Below are positions 1 to 14,640 of a stretch of 64,000 bases of DNA, piece by piece. The stretch's first letter is position 1. Every line of letters begins with the position of its first letter. A program made the translations under genes and the position numbers. The notes under the pieces are model-generated. The model ran no database searches. It saw only the letters and a program-made list of their open reading frames with translations, and was not told the origin of the DNA. Source of the DNA: Symsagittifera roscoffensis (taxonomy: Eukaryota > Xenacoelomorpha > Acoela > Convolutidae); assembly GCF_963678635.1 (NCBI RefSeq), contig NC_087062.1:13436670-13500669 (forward strand), given 5' to 3'.

Positions 1-3000
1 AAAACGTTGAAAAGGTTGATGAAAAATTTGAATTACTATTTAAAACATTGCACACTTATTTTTTCAGATAGTGATGTTGAATTTTTGCTTTGAAGCCTAT
101 CGAGATTAGCAGAAAAGAATAGCTCGAATTTTTGAAACTGACTAAGCTCGTGTCGCATCCAACCAGTTCTGTAAAATTGCACTGTAAAATCATCCAACCA
201 GCTGATGATTTATTGTCAATTGTATGTATCAGTGTAACTCATAACAAAACGACTGTGAAGTCCTCCAAGCACTCTTTTACGGATGTCTGGTCAACTAACC
301 TAGTATTGCTGTCGATTCCGGTTTCCGCTTTAAAAAAGTAGTTTTGTAGTAAAATATTGAAAAAGTGCAATTTAGTGATGCTCAACAACTATGTATCCGT
401 ACAGGAGAGTATACAGAAGGAAATTTAAAGTCAGCTTTACCACAAGAGAGAAGCTATGCCCACCTCCACCATTTAGAGACGGTTGGGGCAATGTTTGTCA
501 TTTAATCAAATTTCTTTCTCAGGTCAAATCCTTTCAAATTTAAACATTGTTTAAACATTGAACATTGTTGATTCAAACAAAAAACACTTTGCAAAACGAT
601 ACCTCAAAGTCAGAGTAGCAGAAGCTTTGATAACTTGAAGAAAAGAAACATATATAAAGGAAACTCTATACTATGTAATTTCTGTGATAAAATATACTCA
701 ATTAATCCTTGCAAATCATGTCCTGCTGGATTTGTGAAACTGCGAGCAAAAAGGGAGTCAACTTAAAGCCAACTATGCTACGGGCAGGAGAAAAGATGTG
801 ACAACAACTTTGCACTAAAGAGACGGTTGGAACAGAGTTTGTAATTTAATCAAAATTCTTTCTCAGCTCATAATTTTTTCAAATTCACAGGTAACATTGT
901 CGACCGAAAAAGAAAACAATTTGTAAAACCGTACCTCAAAAACCAGACTAGCAGAAGCTTTACTGACTCCAAGAAAAGATAGAGATAAAGAGGAGATTCT
1001 ATACCATGAAAATTTTTGTGTTGAATACTACTCAGCTAATCCTCGCTAATCATGTTCAGTTAAATTTGTGAAAGCGTGAGGAAAAAAGTGCAAAATTCTA
1101 TAACCAAGAGAAACGTTGACAAAATAGATGAATAATTTGAATCACTACCTAAAAAAAGTGGAGAGTTATCATTTCATATAATAAAACCAAAAACTTGTTC
1201 AAAGCATATCAAGATCGGGAGGAAAAGACTAGCTCGAATCTCTGAAACTGTCTAAACTCGGGCCCCATCCACTCACTTCTGTAAAAAAACTGGAAATTAT
1301 TTTGCAAACTCAGCAAAACCCACATCTGTACAAAATACAATTAGGCTCAACATATCTTCCTATAAAACCACATTTACACTTTTGTCTACCTTCATTTCCT
1401 ACCAAAAGCACAACTGGTAATTTGTTGAATTCCAGTACACGTCATTTCCATACGAAGTCCCTATGACACCGCCTATTGACCATTTTGTGCATTATAACCT
1501 TAATATAATTTGGAGTGCAAATTAAATCTTCAAAGTTGGTAGAGCTAATTCAACGCACTTGACAAATTGTTGAAATAAAGTTGAACTGAAGTTATCCACT
1601 TATTTTTTATTGTGAAAAGATATAAGTTGCAATATTCTTTGATTTTCGGTATCTAAGCATATATCGTTCAGACACTAAACTAAAAATTACTTCAAAATCA
1701 GTTTTCTGTTTTAGTTTTAGTTAGATTTCATCAGTTTGTTACTGTTTGAAATAGCGTAGCGAACAATTCTCAGAGTAATTGTTCAAAATTTATATCACTT
1801 CCTAATTTTTTTGTCTAGACCAACTCCCGACCCACGTTTTCAATGCGATATCTGGATAGGTCTTTTTTTTCTTTCACACTCAGTGACCATTGTAACCCAA
1901 ACAAGACCATTTCCCAGATCCAGCTGATTCTTTTGACGGCCTCTGCCGAAAACGAAGAAAAATTTGAAAATTCCGAAAGCTATTGACTTTTTGTCAAGTC
2001 TTCGCATCATCGTAATTCATCCCAAAACAACCGTGTGTCCTCAAAGCATACTTCCTACGAGTGTTTGGTCAACCAGCCCAGTGCTGACGATTAATTTTAG
2101 TTCAAAAAAATTGTACAGGACTAAGTTTATGAATAAATCATAAATTGAGAAAAAAAACATTTACAAAACATAATTAAAAAGAATCAAATTTACAGAATAT
2201 ATCTGTTTTGTAGTTAATTTATAATGCAAAGCTAAAGCGTTGTTACAAAAATACAGAAACAAAGCAATTATAGACATTTTATGCGTGCAAAACAAAATGC
2301 TTCGTTCAAATGAGCTCTTAAAGCAAAAAAGTACAGAAAAAGAAGATACGTAACGATCAATCAAACTCAATTATTTACGTTTGAAGCACAAAATTAGACC
2401 TGTTCCCGTTAATAATCTGCATCGACGACCGCCTTTTCCAAATGATAGTTTTAGGGTATACAGACAAAAAAATCAAACATCATTTATTCCCAATAAAATA
2501 CTGCTAAAATTGAAAGGAGTGCTCGAAAAAAAACACCAAAGTTATCTTTGGTGTGTCTTTTCGGATGTTTTTTTCTTGCAAAATTACAGAATTAATTTTG
2601 ATCAATGAGTTGTTTTTATTAGTTCCTCCGAAATGTTTAAAAATAGTTGAGGCTGAGAACGATTAATTTGACAAAAAGCGCACAACTGACGCCATTTTCT
2701 TCGAAAACCCCTGTGACAGCAACGTAGCTTCATAATAACCATATTTTTCAGCTTACGTTTGTTTGAAAGTTCCTGTTTTTTGGCCTAGAACAACTCAGAA
2801 CCCACGGTTTAATGGGGATACCTGGATAAGTAATTAAACTTTCAGCTATCACAATCCTGAAGGCCACCGCCTACAGCGAAAAAAGTTGAAAATTCCGAAA
2901 GCTGATGGTTTAGTGTCAAATGTATGCATCATTTTAACTCATAGCAAAACGACCATGAGATCCTCGAATCCTTCTTTTTACGACTATCTGGTCAACTAAC

Positions 3001-5178
3001 CTAGTGCTGCTGGTCGATTCCGGTAAAAAAAGTCGTACGGGAAAAATATATTGAAAAACTGCAATTTAGTGTTATTCAACAAGAACTATATATCCGTACA
3101 GCAGGAGAGTATGCAGAAGAAAACTTAAAGTAAACTATACTACAGGAGAAAAGTATCGTCATCACCTCCATCCTTTCAAGACGGTTGTGACAGAGTTTGA
3201 CATTTCGTCAAAATTCTTTCTCTGGCCAAAAATCTTTCAAACTCAACACTAACATTGTCGGTTCAAAAAGAAAACACTTTGCAAAACCGTACTTCAAAAA
3301 CCAGAGTAGCAGAATCTTCGTTGACTCAAAGAAAATAAACAGATATAGAGAAGATTCTTGCAAATCATGTCCTGCTGGATTTGTGAAAATGCGAGCAAAA
3401 AGGGAGTTTTGCAAAACTCTATAACTTGGGAAAATGTCGAAAAAATTAATGAAGAATTTGAACTACTATTTCAAAAGATTGCAGAATTTTCTTTTCAGAT
3501 AGTGAAACTGAAATTTCACTGTGAAGTTTATCGAGAATGGAACAAAAAGACTAGCTCTTAAACTGTCTAAACTCCGATAGCATTCAACCAATTCTATAAA
3601 AAAATGGAAGTTATTAATAAAAACTCACACCTGCACAGATTACAATTAGGCTCAACATGTTTTTCTAAAAAACTACGTTTACACAGTTGTCTAGCTTCAA
3701 TTCTGAACAAAAGTACTACTGAGATTCTTTCAAATTCCGGTAAACGCCCTTTCCATTGGGAGTCCCTATGGCTCTGCCTAATAACCATTCTGTGCTTCTT
3801 ATATTTATAAGTTTGAACTAGCTCGTCGAAAACAATTCAAATATCATGCACTTGACATTTTGTTGAAATGAATGCGAAGTGAAGTTACGCACTTATTTTA
3901 ATAGTCGAAAGATGTCAGTTGCAATATTCTTTGAGCTTAGGTACCTGAGCTTATCTCAGTCAGAAAATAAACAACAAATTACTTTAAATTCAATCGTGGT
4001 TTAATTTTATATATTGTTCAATAGTACAGTACCATTTCGAATGGCGCAGCCAACAATTCTGAGGCACAGTTTCTGTTCAAAACTTATAAAATTTCTGCTT
4101 TTTGGCTTAGACCAATTCCAGACCCACGTTTTAATAGTGATACCTTTATACGTCAATCAACGTTTTAGCTATCACAATTAAGGTCAATTGTGACCCGAAC
4201 GAATCCATTTCCCAGATCAAACCGAGGCTTTTCAAGGCCACCACCCGAAGCAAAAAAAATTGAAAAATCCGGAAGCTGATGGTTTATTGTCAAATGTATG
4301 TATCAGTGTAACTCATAACAAAACGACTGTGAAGTCCTCCAAGCACTCTTTTTACGGATGTCTGGTCAACTAACCTAGTATTGCTGTCGATTCCGGTTTC
4401 CGGTTTAAAAAAGTCGTACTGTAGTAAAATATTGAAAAATTTAATGCAATTTAGTGATGCTCAACAACTATGTATCCGTACAGGAGAGTATACAGAAGGA
4501 AATTTAAAGTCAGCTATACCACAAGAGAGAAGCTATGCCCCACTTCCACCATTTAGAGACGGTGAGGGCAGTGTTTGTCATTTAATCAAATTTCTTTCTC
4601 AGTTCAAAAGTCTTTCAAATTTATAAGTAACATTGTCGATTCAAACAGAAAACACTTTGCAAAACCATACCTCAAAATCAGAGTAGCAGAAGCTTTGATG
4701 ACTTGAAGAAAAGAAACATATATAAAGAAGATTCTATACCATATAATTTCTGTGATAGAAGCTACTCAACTAATCATCGCCAATCATGTCCTGCTAAAAT
4801 TTCGAAAGAGAGAGGAAAAAGGGCGTTTTTGCAAATCTCAATAGTTTGGAAAAACGTTGAAAAAGTTGATGAAAAATTTGAATTACTATTTAAAACATTG
4901 CAGACTTATTTTTTCAGATAGTGATGTTGAATTTTCGCTTTGAAGCCTATCGAGACTAGCAGAAAAGACTAGCTCGAATTTTTGAAATTGATTAAGCTCG
5001 TGTCGCATCCAACCAGTTCTGTAAAATTGGAAGTTATTAATTCAAACTCAGCAAAACTCACATCTGTACAGATTACAATAAAGCTCAACACGTCTTTCTA
5101 TAAAACCACGCTTACACTGTTGTAAAATTTCGAAAGAGAGAGGAAAAAGGGCGTTTTTGCAAATCTCAATAGTTTGGA

Positions 5179-7265
5179 AAAACGTTGAAAAGGTTGATGA
5201 AAAATTTGAATCACTATTTAAAACATTGCAGACTTATTTTTTCAGATAGTGATGTTGAATTTTCGCTTTGAAGCCTATCGAGATTGGCAGAAAAGAATAG
5301 CTCGAATTTTTGAAACTGACTAAGCTCGTGTCGCATCCAACCAGTTCTGTAAAATTGCACTGTAAAATCATCCAACCAGCTGATGATTTATTGTCAATTG
5401 TATGTATCAGTGTAACTCATAACAAAACGACTGTGAAGTCCTCCAAGCACTCTTTTACGGATGTCTGGTCAACTAACCTAGTATTGCTGTCGATTCCGGT
5501 TTCCGGTTTAAAAAAGTAGTTTTGTAGTAAAATATTGAAAAAGTGCAATTTAGTGATGCTCAACAACTATGTATCCGTACAGGAGAGTATACAGAAGGAA
5601 ATTTAAAGTCAGCTTTACCACAAGAGAGAAGCTATGCCCACCTCCACCATTTAGAGACGGTTGGGGCAATGTTTGTCATTTAATCAAATTTCTTTCTCAG
5701 GTCAAATCCTTTCAAATTTAAACATTGTTTAAACATTGAACATTGTTGATTCAAACAAAAAACACTTTGCAAAACGATACCTCAAAGTCAGAGTAGCAGA
5801 AGCTTTGATAACTTGAAGAAAAGAAACATATATAAAGGAAACTCTATACTATGTAATTTCTGTGATAAAATATACTCAATTAATCCTTGCAAATCATGTC
5901 CTGCTGGATTTGTGAAACTGCGAGCAAAAAGGGAGTCAACTTAAAGCCAACTATGCTACGGGCAGGAGAAAAGATGTGACAACAACTTTGCCCTAAAGAG
6001 ACGGTTGGAACAGAGTTTGTAATTTAATCAAAATTCTTTCTCAGCTCAAAATTTTTTCAAATTCACAGGTAAAATTGTCGACCGAAAAAGAAAACAATTT
6101 GTAAAACCGTACCTCAAAAACCAGACTAGCAGAAGCTTTGCTGACTCCAAGAAAAGATAGAGATAAAGAGGAGATTCTATACCATGAAAATTTTTGTGTT
6201 GAATACTACTCAGCTAATCCTCGCTAATCATGTTCAGTTAAATTTGTGAAAGCGTGAGGAAAAAAGTGCAAAATTCTATAACCAAGAGAAACGTTGACAA
6301 AATAGATGAATTATTTGAATCACTACCTAAAAAAAGTGGAGAGTTATCATTTCATATAATAAAACCAAAAACTTGTTCAAAGCATATCAAGATCGGGAGG
6401 AAAAGACTAGCTCGAATCTCTGAAACTGTCTAAACTCGGGCCCCATCCACTCACTTCTGTAAAAAAACTGGAAATTATTTTGCAAACTCAGCAAAACCCA
6501 CATCTGTACAAATTACAATTAGGCTCAACATATCTTCCTATAAAACCACATTTACACTTTTGTCTACCTTCATTTCCTAACAAAAGCACAACTGGTAATT
6601 TGTTGAATTCCAGTACACGTCATTTCCATACGAAGTCCCTATGACACCGCCTATTGACCATTTTGTGCATTATAACCTTAATATAAATTGGAGTGCAAGT
6701 TAAATCTTCAAAGTTGGTAGAAATAAATTTGAACTGAAGTTATCCACTTATTTTTTATTGTGAAAAGATATAAGTTGCAATATTCTTTGATTTTCGGTAT
6801 ATAAGCATATATCGTTCAGACACTAAACTAAAAATTACTTCAAAATCAGTTTTCTGTTTTAGTTTTAGTTAGATTTCAACAGTTTGTTACTGTTTGAAAT
6901 AGCGTAGCGAACAATTCTCAGAGTAATTGTTCAAAATTTATAATACTTCCTAATTTTTTTGTCTAGATCAACTCCCGACCCACGTTTTCAATGCGATATC
7001 TGGATAGGTATTTTTTTTCTATCACAATCAGTGACCATTGTAACCCAAACAAGACCATTTCCCAAATCCAGCTGATTCTTTTGACGGCCTCTGCCGAAAA
7101 CGAAGAAAAATTTGAAAATTCCGAAAGCTATTGACTTTTTGTCAAGTCTTCACATCATCGTAATTCATCCCAAAACAACCTTGTGTCCTCAAAGCATACT
7201 TCTTACGAGTATTTGATCAACCAGCCCAGTGCTGACGGTCAATTTTAATTCAAAAAAATTGTACA
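5179..7265 (+). repeat. Near-identical copy of block 1-2130
   Basis: Positions 5179 onward match positions 1 onward almost base for base, with an offset of 5178 that falls to 5151 after a 27-base deletion near 6720. The match stops near 2130/7265, where the left copy enters a unique AT-rich stretch (2135-2380). The high identity over about 2 kb, against much lower identity between neighbouring monomers, points to a recent block duplication rather than simple monomer-by-monomer tandem growth. Confidence 0.8.
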
Positions 7266-8828
7266 GGAATAAGTTTATGAACAAATGCGATTCATTGATG
7301 TCCAATAAGAAATATGTATCTGCACAAGAGAGTCTGCAGAAGGAGACTTAAAGTCACTTATACTACAAGAGAAAAACTTTAGAGACGGTTGGAGCAGAGT
7401 TTATCAATTCATCAATTTTTTTTGTCCGGCCGAAAATTTTTCAAAATCAAAGAAAAACATTGTCGTTTCAAAAGAAATCACTTTGCAAAACCTTGCCTCA
7501 AAACCCCTGATTAGCGAAAATTTTGTTGACTCGAAGAAAAAAAACAGGTATAGAAGAGAATCTATACCATAAAATTTTTATGGTAAAAACTTCTCAGCTA
7601 ATCATTGCCAATCATGTCAAGCTAAATTTGAGAAAGCGTGCGGATAATATTGCAAAAATCTATAACTTGGAAAAACGTTGACAAAATAGATGAGAATCTG
7701 AATCAGTATTTTATTTAAAACGCAAACTTGTCGTTTCAGATAGTGAAACCGAACTTTCGTTTCGAAGCTTACCGAGGTTGGGATGAAAGGATTAAAATCT
7801 TTAAAACTGTCTAAACTTGCATCGCCTTTGACCGAATGTGTAGAAAAAGTATAAATTTTTTTTTAAATATTTAGTAAAATTCAAAATACTACAGCTAACA
7901 ATCAGGCCCAACATGTCTTTCTATGAAATCACGCTGACACAGTTGTCCAGCTTCGTTTCTTAACAAAAGTACAACTGACATTCTTTTGAGTTCCGTTAAC
8001 TCCACTTCTAACGGGATTCCACCTGACTCCTCCCATTAACAATCTTGTGCGTCAAATTTTTGCTTATCAATTTGAGTGTGAAATAACTACTCAAAGTCGA
8101 TAAAAGTTTCCCACAGTTGACGTAGTGTTGAGATGAGTTTGAATTGAACTTCCCCGCTTATATTTACTTGTCGAAAGATCGCAGTTGCATTATCATTTGA
8201 AGTTAGGTACCGAAGCATATCTCATTCAGTGGTTAAATTTCAATAGTACATTATTATTTTAAAAGGCACGGCCAACACTTTTGAAACAATAATTGTTCAA
8301 AGTTTATGGTAGTTACTGTTTTTTTATCTAGACTAACTCCAGACCCACGTTTTAATTGAGATACCTGGATAGGTCTATTATTTTAGGCTATTACAATCAA
8401 GGTTAAACTATTTGTTAAACTTGCTCAATGCGGCTGGTCAATTTTACTTATAAAAAAAAGCCGTACGGGAGTAAATTGTTAAAAAATGCAATTTAGTGAT
8501 ACTCGGCAAGAACTATCACAGGAGACTATACAGAAGAAAACGTAAAGTCAGCTACACAACTAGAGAAAAGCTATGCCATCAACTCCAACTCTTCAAGACG
8601 GCTGACACAGAGTTTGTCATTTCACCAAGTTTCTTTCTCTGGCCAAAATCACTTCAAATGTAAATAATAACTTGGTCCATTCACAAAAAAGTTTTTGCAA
8701 AATCTTACATCATAAAACCAGAGTAGCAAAAGCTTCGTTGATTCAAAGAAAAAATACAGGTTAGGAAAATATCTTATACCATGTAAATGATTTGGTAAAA
8801 ACTGCTCAGCTAATCATCGCCAAAATTT

Positions 8829-10270
8829 GAAGCACAAAATTAGGCCTGTTCCGGTTTAAATAATCTGCGTCGACGATGGCATTATCCAAAGGATAGTTTT
8901 AGGGTATACAGACAAAAATTCAAACATCTTTTATTCCCAATAAAATACTGCTAAAATTGAAAGGAGTGCTCGAAAAAAAAAACACCAAATATATATGGTG
9001 TGTCTTTTCGGATTTTTTTCTTGCAAAATTACAGAAATATTTTGATCAATGAGTTGTTTTTATTAATTTCTCCGGAATGTTTAAAAATAGTTGAGGCTGA
9101 GAACAATTAATTTGACAAAAAGCGCACAACTGACGCCATTTTGTTCCGCAACCCCTGTTACAGCGACGTAGCTTCATTAAAACCATATTTTTCAGCTTAC
9201 GTTTGTTCGAAAGTTCCTGTCGTTTGGCCTAGAACAACTCAGAACCCACGTTTTAATTGGGATACCTGGATAAGTAATTAAATTTTTAGCTATCACAATC
9301 CTGAAGGCCACCGCCTAAAGCGAAAAAAGTTGAAAATTCCGAAAGCTGATGGTTTAGTGTCAAATGTATGCATCAATTTAACTCATAGCAAAACGACCGT
9401 GAGAGGTCCTCGAACCCTTTTTCTTACGACTATCTGATCAACTAACCTAGTGCTGCTGGTCGATTCCGGTAAAACAAAAGTCGTACGGGAATAAAATATT
9501 GAAAAAATGCAATTTAGTGATATTCAACAAGAACTATATATCCGTACAGGAGAGTATAGAGAAGAAAATCTAGAGTAAACTTTACTACAGGAGAAAAGTT
9601 TTGTCATCACCTCCATCCTTTCAAGACGGTTGTGACAGAGTTTGACATTTCGTCAAAATTCTTTCTCTGGCCAAAAATCTTCCAAATTCAACACTAACAT
9701 TGTCGGTTCAAAAAGAAAACTCTTTGCAAAACCGTACTTCAAAACCCAGAGTAGCAGAACCTTTGTTGACTCAAAGAAAATAAACAGATATAGAGAAGAT
9801 TCTTGCAAATCATGTCCTGCTGGATTTGTGAAAATGCGAGCAAAAAGGGAGTTTTGCAAAACTCTATAACTTGAGAAATTGTCGAAAAAATTAATGAAGA
9901 ATTTGAACTACTATTTCAAAAGATTGCAGAATTTTCTTTTCAAATAGTAAAACTGAAATTTCACTGTGAAGCTTATCGAGAATGGAACAAAAAGACTAGC
10001 TCTGAAACTGTCTAAACTCCAATCGCATTCAACCAATTCTATAAAAAAATGGAATTTATTAATAAAAACTCACACCTGCACAGATTATAATTAGGCTCAA
10101 CATGTTTTTCTATAAAACTACGTTTACACTGTTGTCTAGCTTCAATTCTGAACAAAAGTACTACTGAGATTCTTTCGAATTCCGGTAAACGCCATTTTCA
10201 TTGGGAGTCCCTATGGCTCTGCCTAATAACCATTCTGTGCATCTTATTATTATAAGTTTGAACTAGCTCC
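8829..10270 (+). repeat. Copy of block 2381-3800 (type E monomer)
   Basis: Starting at TTTGAAGCACAAAATTAG, this block repeats 2381-3800 with scattered substitutions. Its left junction near 8825 cuts the preceding type D monomer at CATCGCCA; the other type D copy continues uninterrupted past the same point near 19555. The junction is therefore a recombination breakpoint inside the array. Confidence 0.7.
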
Positions 10271-13214
10271 TCGAAAACAATACAAGTATCATGCACTTCA
10301 CGTTTTGCTGAAATCAATGTGAAAAAAAAGTAACCCACTCATTTTAATTGTCGAAAGATATCAGTTGAAATTTTCCTTGAGTTTTGGTACGTGAGCATAT
10401 CTCAATCAGAAAATATACAACAATTTAAACTGAATTGAACTTTTTTTTATTTTAGCTTAACTTAAAAAGTACGCTACTTTTCTAATGTCGCAGCTGTTAA
10501 TTCTGAGTCACAGTTATTTTTCATAATATATATGAATTAGTGTTTTTTTTTTTGTCTACACCAACTCCAGACTCACGTTTTTCTTCTGATACCTGGATAG
10601 GTCATTTTTTTCTGCTATCACATTCATGGAGAATTGTGAACCAGCTTGATTTTTTCCCATTTTCAGCTGAAATTTTTGATGGGCACAGCCTAAAAAGAAG
10701 AAAAAATTGAAAATTCGGAATGCTGATGTTTTAATGTCAAATCTATGCATCATTGTAATTCATCCCAAAACAACATTGAGGTCCTAAATTTCTTTATGGC
10801 TATATGGCCAAACAGCCCAGCGCTGCTGGTCGTTTCCAGTTAAAAAGAAGTCGTTTGGGAATAAATTATTGAAAAATGCAGTTCAGCGATGTCCAACTAG
10901 AATTGTGTATCCGCACAGGAGAGTGTACAGAAAAAAAATTTAAGTCAACTATGCTACGGGCAGGAGAAAAGATGTGACACCAACTTTGCCCTAAAGAGAC
11001 GGTTGGAACAGAGTTTGTAATTTAATCAAATTTCTTTCTCAGCTCAAAGTTTTTTCAAATTCACAGGTAACATTGTCGACCGAAAAAGAAAACAATTTGT
11101 AAAACCGTACCTCAAAAACCAGACTAGCAGAAGCTTTGCTGACTCCAAGAAAAGATAGAGATAAAGAGGAGATTCTATACCATGAAAATTTTGGTGTTGA
11201 ATAATACTCAGCTAATCCTCGCTAATCATGTTCAGTTAAATTTGTGAAAGCGTGAGGAAAAAAGTGCAAAATTCTATAACCAAGAGAAACGTTGACAACA
11301 TAGATGAATTATCTGAATCACTACCTAAAAAAAGTGGAGAGTTATCATTTCAGATAATAAAACCAAAAATTTGAAATTTGTTCTGAAGCATATCGAGATT
11401 GGGAGGAAAAGACTAGCTCGAGTCTCTGAAACTGTCTAAACTCGGGTCCCATCCACTCACTTCTGTAAAAAAACTGGAAATTATTTTACAAACTCAGCAA
11501 AACCCACACCTGTACAAAATACAATTAGGCTCAACATATCTTCCTATAAAACCACATTTACACTTTTATCTACCTTCATTTCCTAAAAAAAGCACAACTG
11601 ATAATTTGTTGAATTCCAGTAAACGTCATTTCCATACGGAGTCCCTATGACACCCCCTATTGACCATTTTGTGCAATTATAACCTTAATATGAATTGGAG
11701 TGCAAATTAAATCTTCAAAGTTGGTAAAGCTAATTCAACGCACTTGACAAATTGTTAAAATAAAGTTGAACTGAAGTTACCCACTTATTTTTTATTGTGG
11801 AAAGATATAAGTTGCAATATTCTTTGATTTTAGGTATCTAAGCATATATCCTTCAGACACTAAACTAAAAATTACTTCAAAATCAGTTTTCTGTTTTAGT
11901 TTTAGTTAGATTTCAACAGTTTGTTACTGTTTGAAATAGCGTAGCGAACAATTCTCAGAGTAATTGTTTAAAATTTATAATACTTCCTACTTTTTTTGTC
12001 TAGACCAACTTCCGACCCACGTTTTCAATGAGATATCTGGATAGGTCTTTTTCTATCACACTCAGGGACCATTGTAACCCAAACAAGACCATTTCCCAGA
12101 TCCAGCTGATTCTTTTGACGGCCTCTGCCAAAAACGAAGAAAATTTTGAAAATTCCGAAAGCTGTTGGTTTTTTTGTCTAGTCTTCGCATCATCATAATT
12201 CATCCCAAAACAACCTTGTGTCCTCAAAGCATACTTCTTACAAGTATTTGGTCAACCAGCCCAGTGCTGACGGTCAATATTAATTCAAAAAAATTGTACA
12301 GGACTAAGTTTATGAACAAATGCGATTCATTGATGTCCAATAAGAAATATGTATCCGCACAAGAGAGTCTGCAGAAGGAGACTTAAATTCACTTATACTA
12401 CAAGAAAAAAACTTTAGAGACGGTTGGGGCAGAGTTTATCAATTCATCAATTTTTTTTGTCCGGCCGAATATTTTTCAAAATCAAAGAGTAACATTGTCG
12501 TTTCAAAAGAAATCACACTTTGCAAAACCTTACCTCAAAACCCCTGATTAGCGAAAGTTTTGTTGACTCAAAAAAAAATACAGGTATAGAAGAGAATCTA
12601 TACCATAAAATTTTTATGGTAAAAACTTCTCAGCTAATCATTGCCAATCATGTCAAGCTAAATTTGAGAAAGCGTGAGGATAATATTGCAAAAATCTATA
12701 ACTTGGAAAAACGTTGACAAAATAGATGAGAATCTGAATCAGTATTTTATTTAAAAAGCAAACTTGTCGTTTCAGATAGTGAAACCGAACTTTCGTTTCG
12801 AAGCTTACCGAGGTTGGGATGAAAGGATTAAAATCTTTAAAACTGTCTAAGCTCGCATCGACTTTGACCGAATGTGTAGAAAAAGTATAAATTTTTTTAA
12901 AATGTTTAGTAAAATTCAAATTACTACAGCTAACAATCAGGCCCAACATGTCTTTCTATGAAACCACGCTGACACAGTTTTCCAGCTTCGTTTCTTAACA
13001 AAAGTACCACTGACATTCTTTTGAGTTCCGTTAACTCCACTTCTAACGGGATTCCACCTGACTCCTCCCATTAACATTCTTGTGCGTCAAATTTTTGCTT
13101 ATCAATTTGAGTGTGAAATAACTACTCAAAGTCGATAAAAGTTTCCCCCAGTTGACGTAGTGTTGAGATGAGTTTGAATTGAACTTCCCCGCTTATATTT
13201 ACTTGTCGAAAGAT

Positions 13215-14640
13215 GAATTAATGAAGAACTTGAACTACTATTTCAAAAGATTGCAGAATTTTCTTTTCAGATGGTGAAACTGAAATTTCACTGTGAAGCT
13301 TATCGAGAATGGAACAAAAATACTAGCTCTAAAACTGTCTAAACTCCGATCGCATTCAACCAATTCTATAAAAAAATGGAAGTTATTAATAAGAACTCAC
13401 ACCTGCACAGATTATAATTAGGCTCAACATGTTTTTCTATAAAACTACGTTTACACTGTTGTCTAGCTTCAATTCTGAACAAAAGTACTACTGAGATTCT
13501 TTCGAATTCCGGTAAACGCCATTTCCATTGGGAGTCCCTATGGCTCTGCCTAATAACCATTCTGTGCATCTTATTATTATAAGTTTGAACTAGCTCCTCG
13601 AAAACAATTCAAATATCATGTACTTGACATTTTGTTGAAATGAATGTGAAGTGAAATTACGCACTTATTTTAATAGTCGAAAGATATCAGTTGCAATATT
13701 CTTTGAGCTTAGGTACCTGAGCTTATCTCAGTCAGAAAATAAACAACAAATTACTTTAAATTCAATCGTGGTTTAATTTTATATATAGTTCAATAGTACA
13801 ATACCATTTCGAATGGCGCAGCCAACAATTCTGAGGCACAGTTTTTGTTCAAAACTTATAAAATTTCTGCTTTTTGGCTTAGACCAATTCCAGACCCACG
13901 TTTTAATGGTGATACCTCTATACGTCAATCAACGTTTTAGCTATCACAATTAAGGTCAATTGTGACCCGAACAAATCCATTTCCCAGATCGAACCGAGGC
14001 TTTTCAAGGCCACCACCCGAAGCAAAAAAAAATGAAAAATCCGGAAGCTGATGTATTATTGTCAAATGTATGTATCAGTGTAACTCATAACAAAACGACT
14101 GTGAAGTCCTCCAAGCACTCTTTTTACGGATGTCTGGTCAACTAACCTAGTATTGCTGTCGATTCCGGTTTCCGGTTTAAAAAAGTCGTACTGTAGTAAA
14201 ATATTGAAATATTTAGTGCAATTTAGTGATGCTCAACAACTATGTATCCGTACAGGAGAGTATACAGAAGGAAATTTAAAGTCAGCTATACCACAAGAGA
14301 GAAGCTATGCCCCACTTCCACCATTTAGAGACGGTGAGGGCAGTGTTTGTCATTTAATCAAATTTCTTTCTCAGTTCAAAATTCTTTCAAATTTATAAGT
14401 AACATTGTCGTTTCAAACAGAAAACACTTTGAAAAACCATACCTCAAAATCAGAGTAGCAGAAGCTTTGATGACTTGAAGAAAAGAAACATATATAAAGG
14501 AGTTCTATACCATATAATTTCTGTGATAGAAGCTACTCAACTAATCATCGCCAATCATGTCCTGCTAAATTTGCGAAAGAGAGAGGAAAAAGGGCGTTTT
14601 TGCAAATCTCAATAGTTTGGAAAAACGTTGAAAAGGTTGA
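13215..14640 (+). repeat. Copy of block 3446-4870 (type A monomer)
   Basis: From AATTAATGAAGAA onward this region follows 3446-4870 at a constant offset of about 9770. Its left edge truncates a type D monomer at CTTGTCGAAAGAT, so types D and A are joined here although they are not neighbours elsewhere. Confidence 0.7.
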
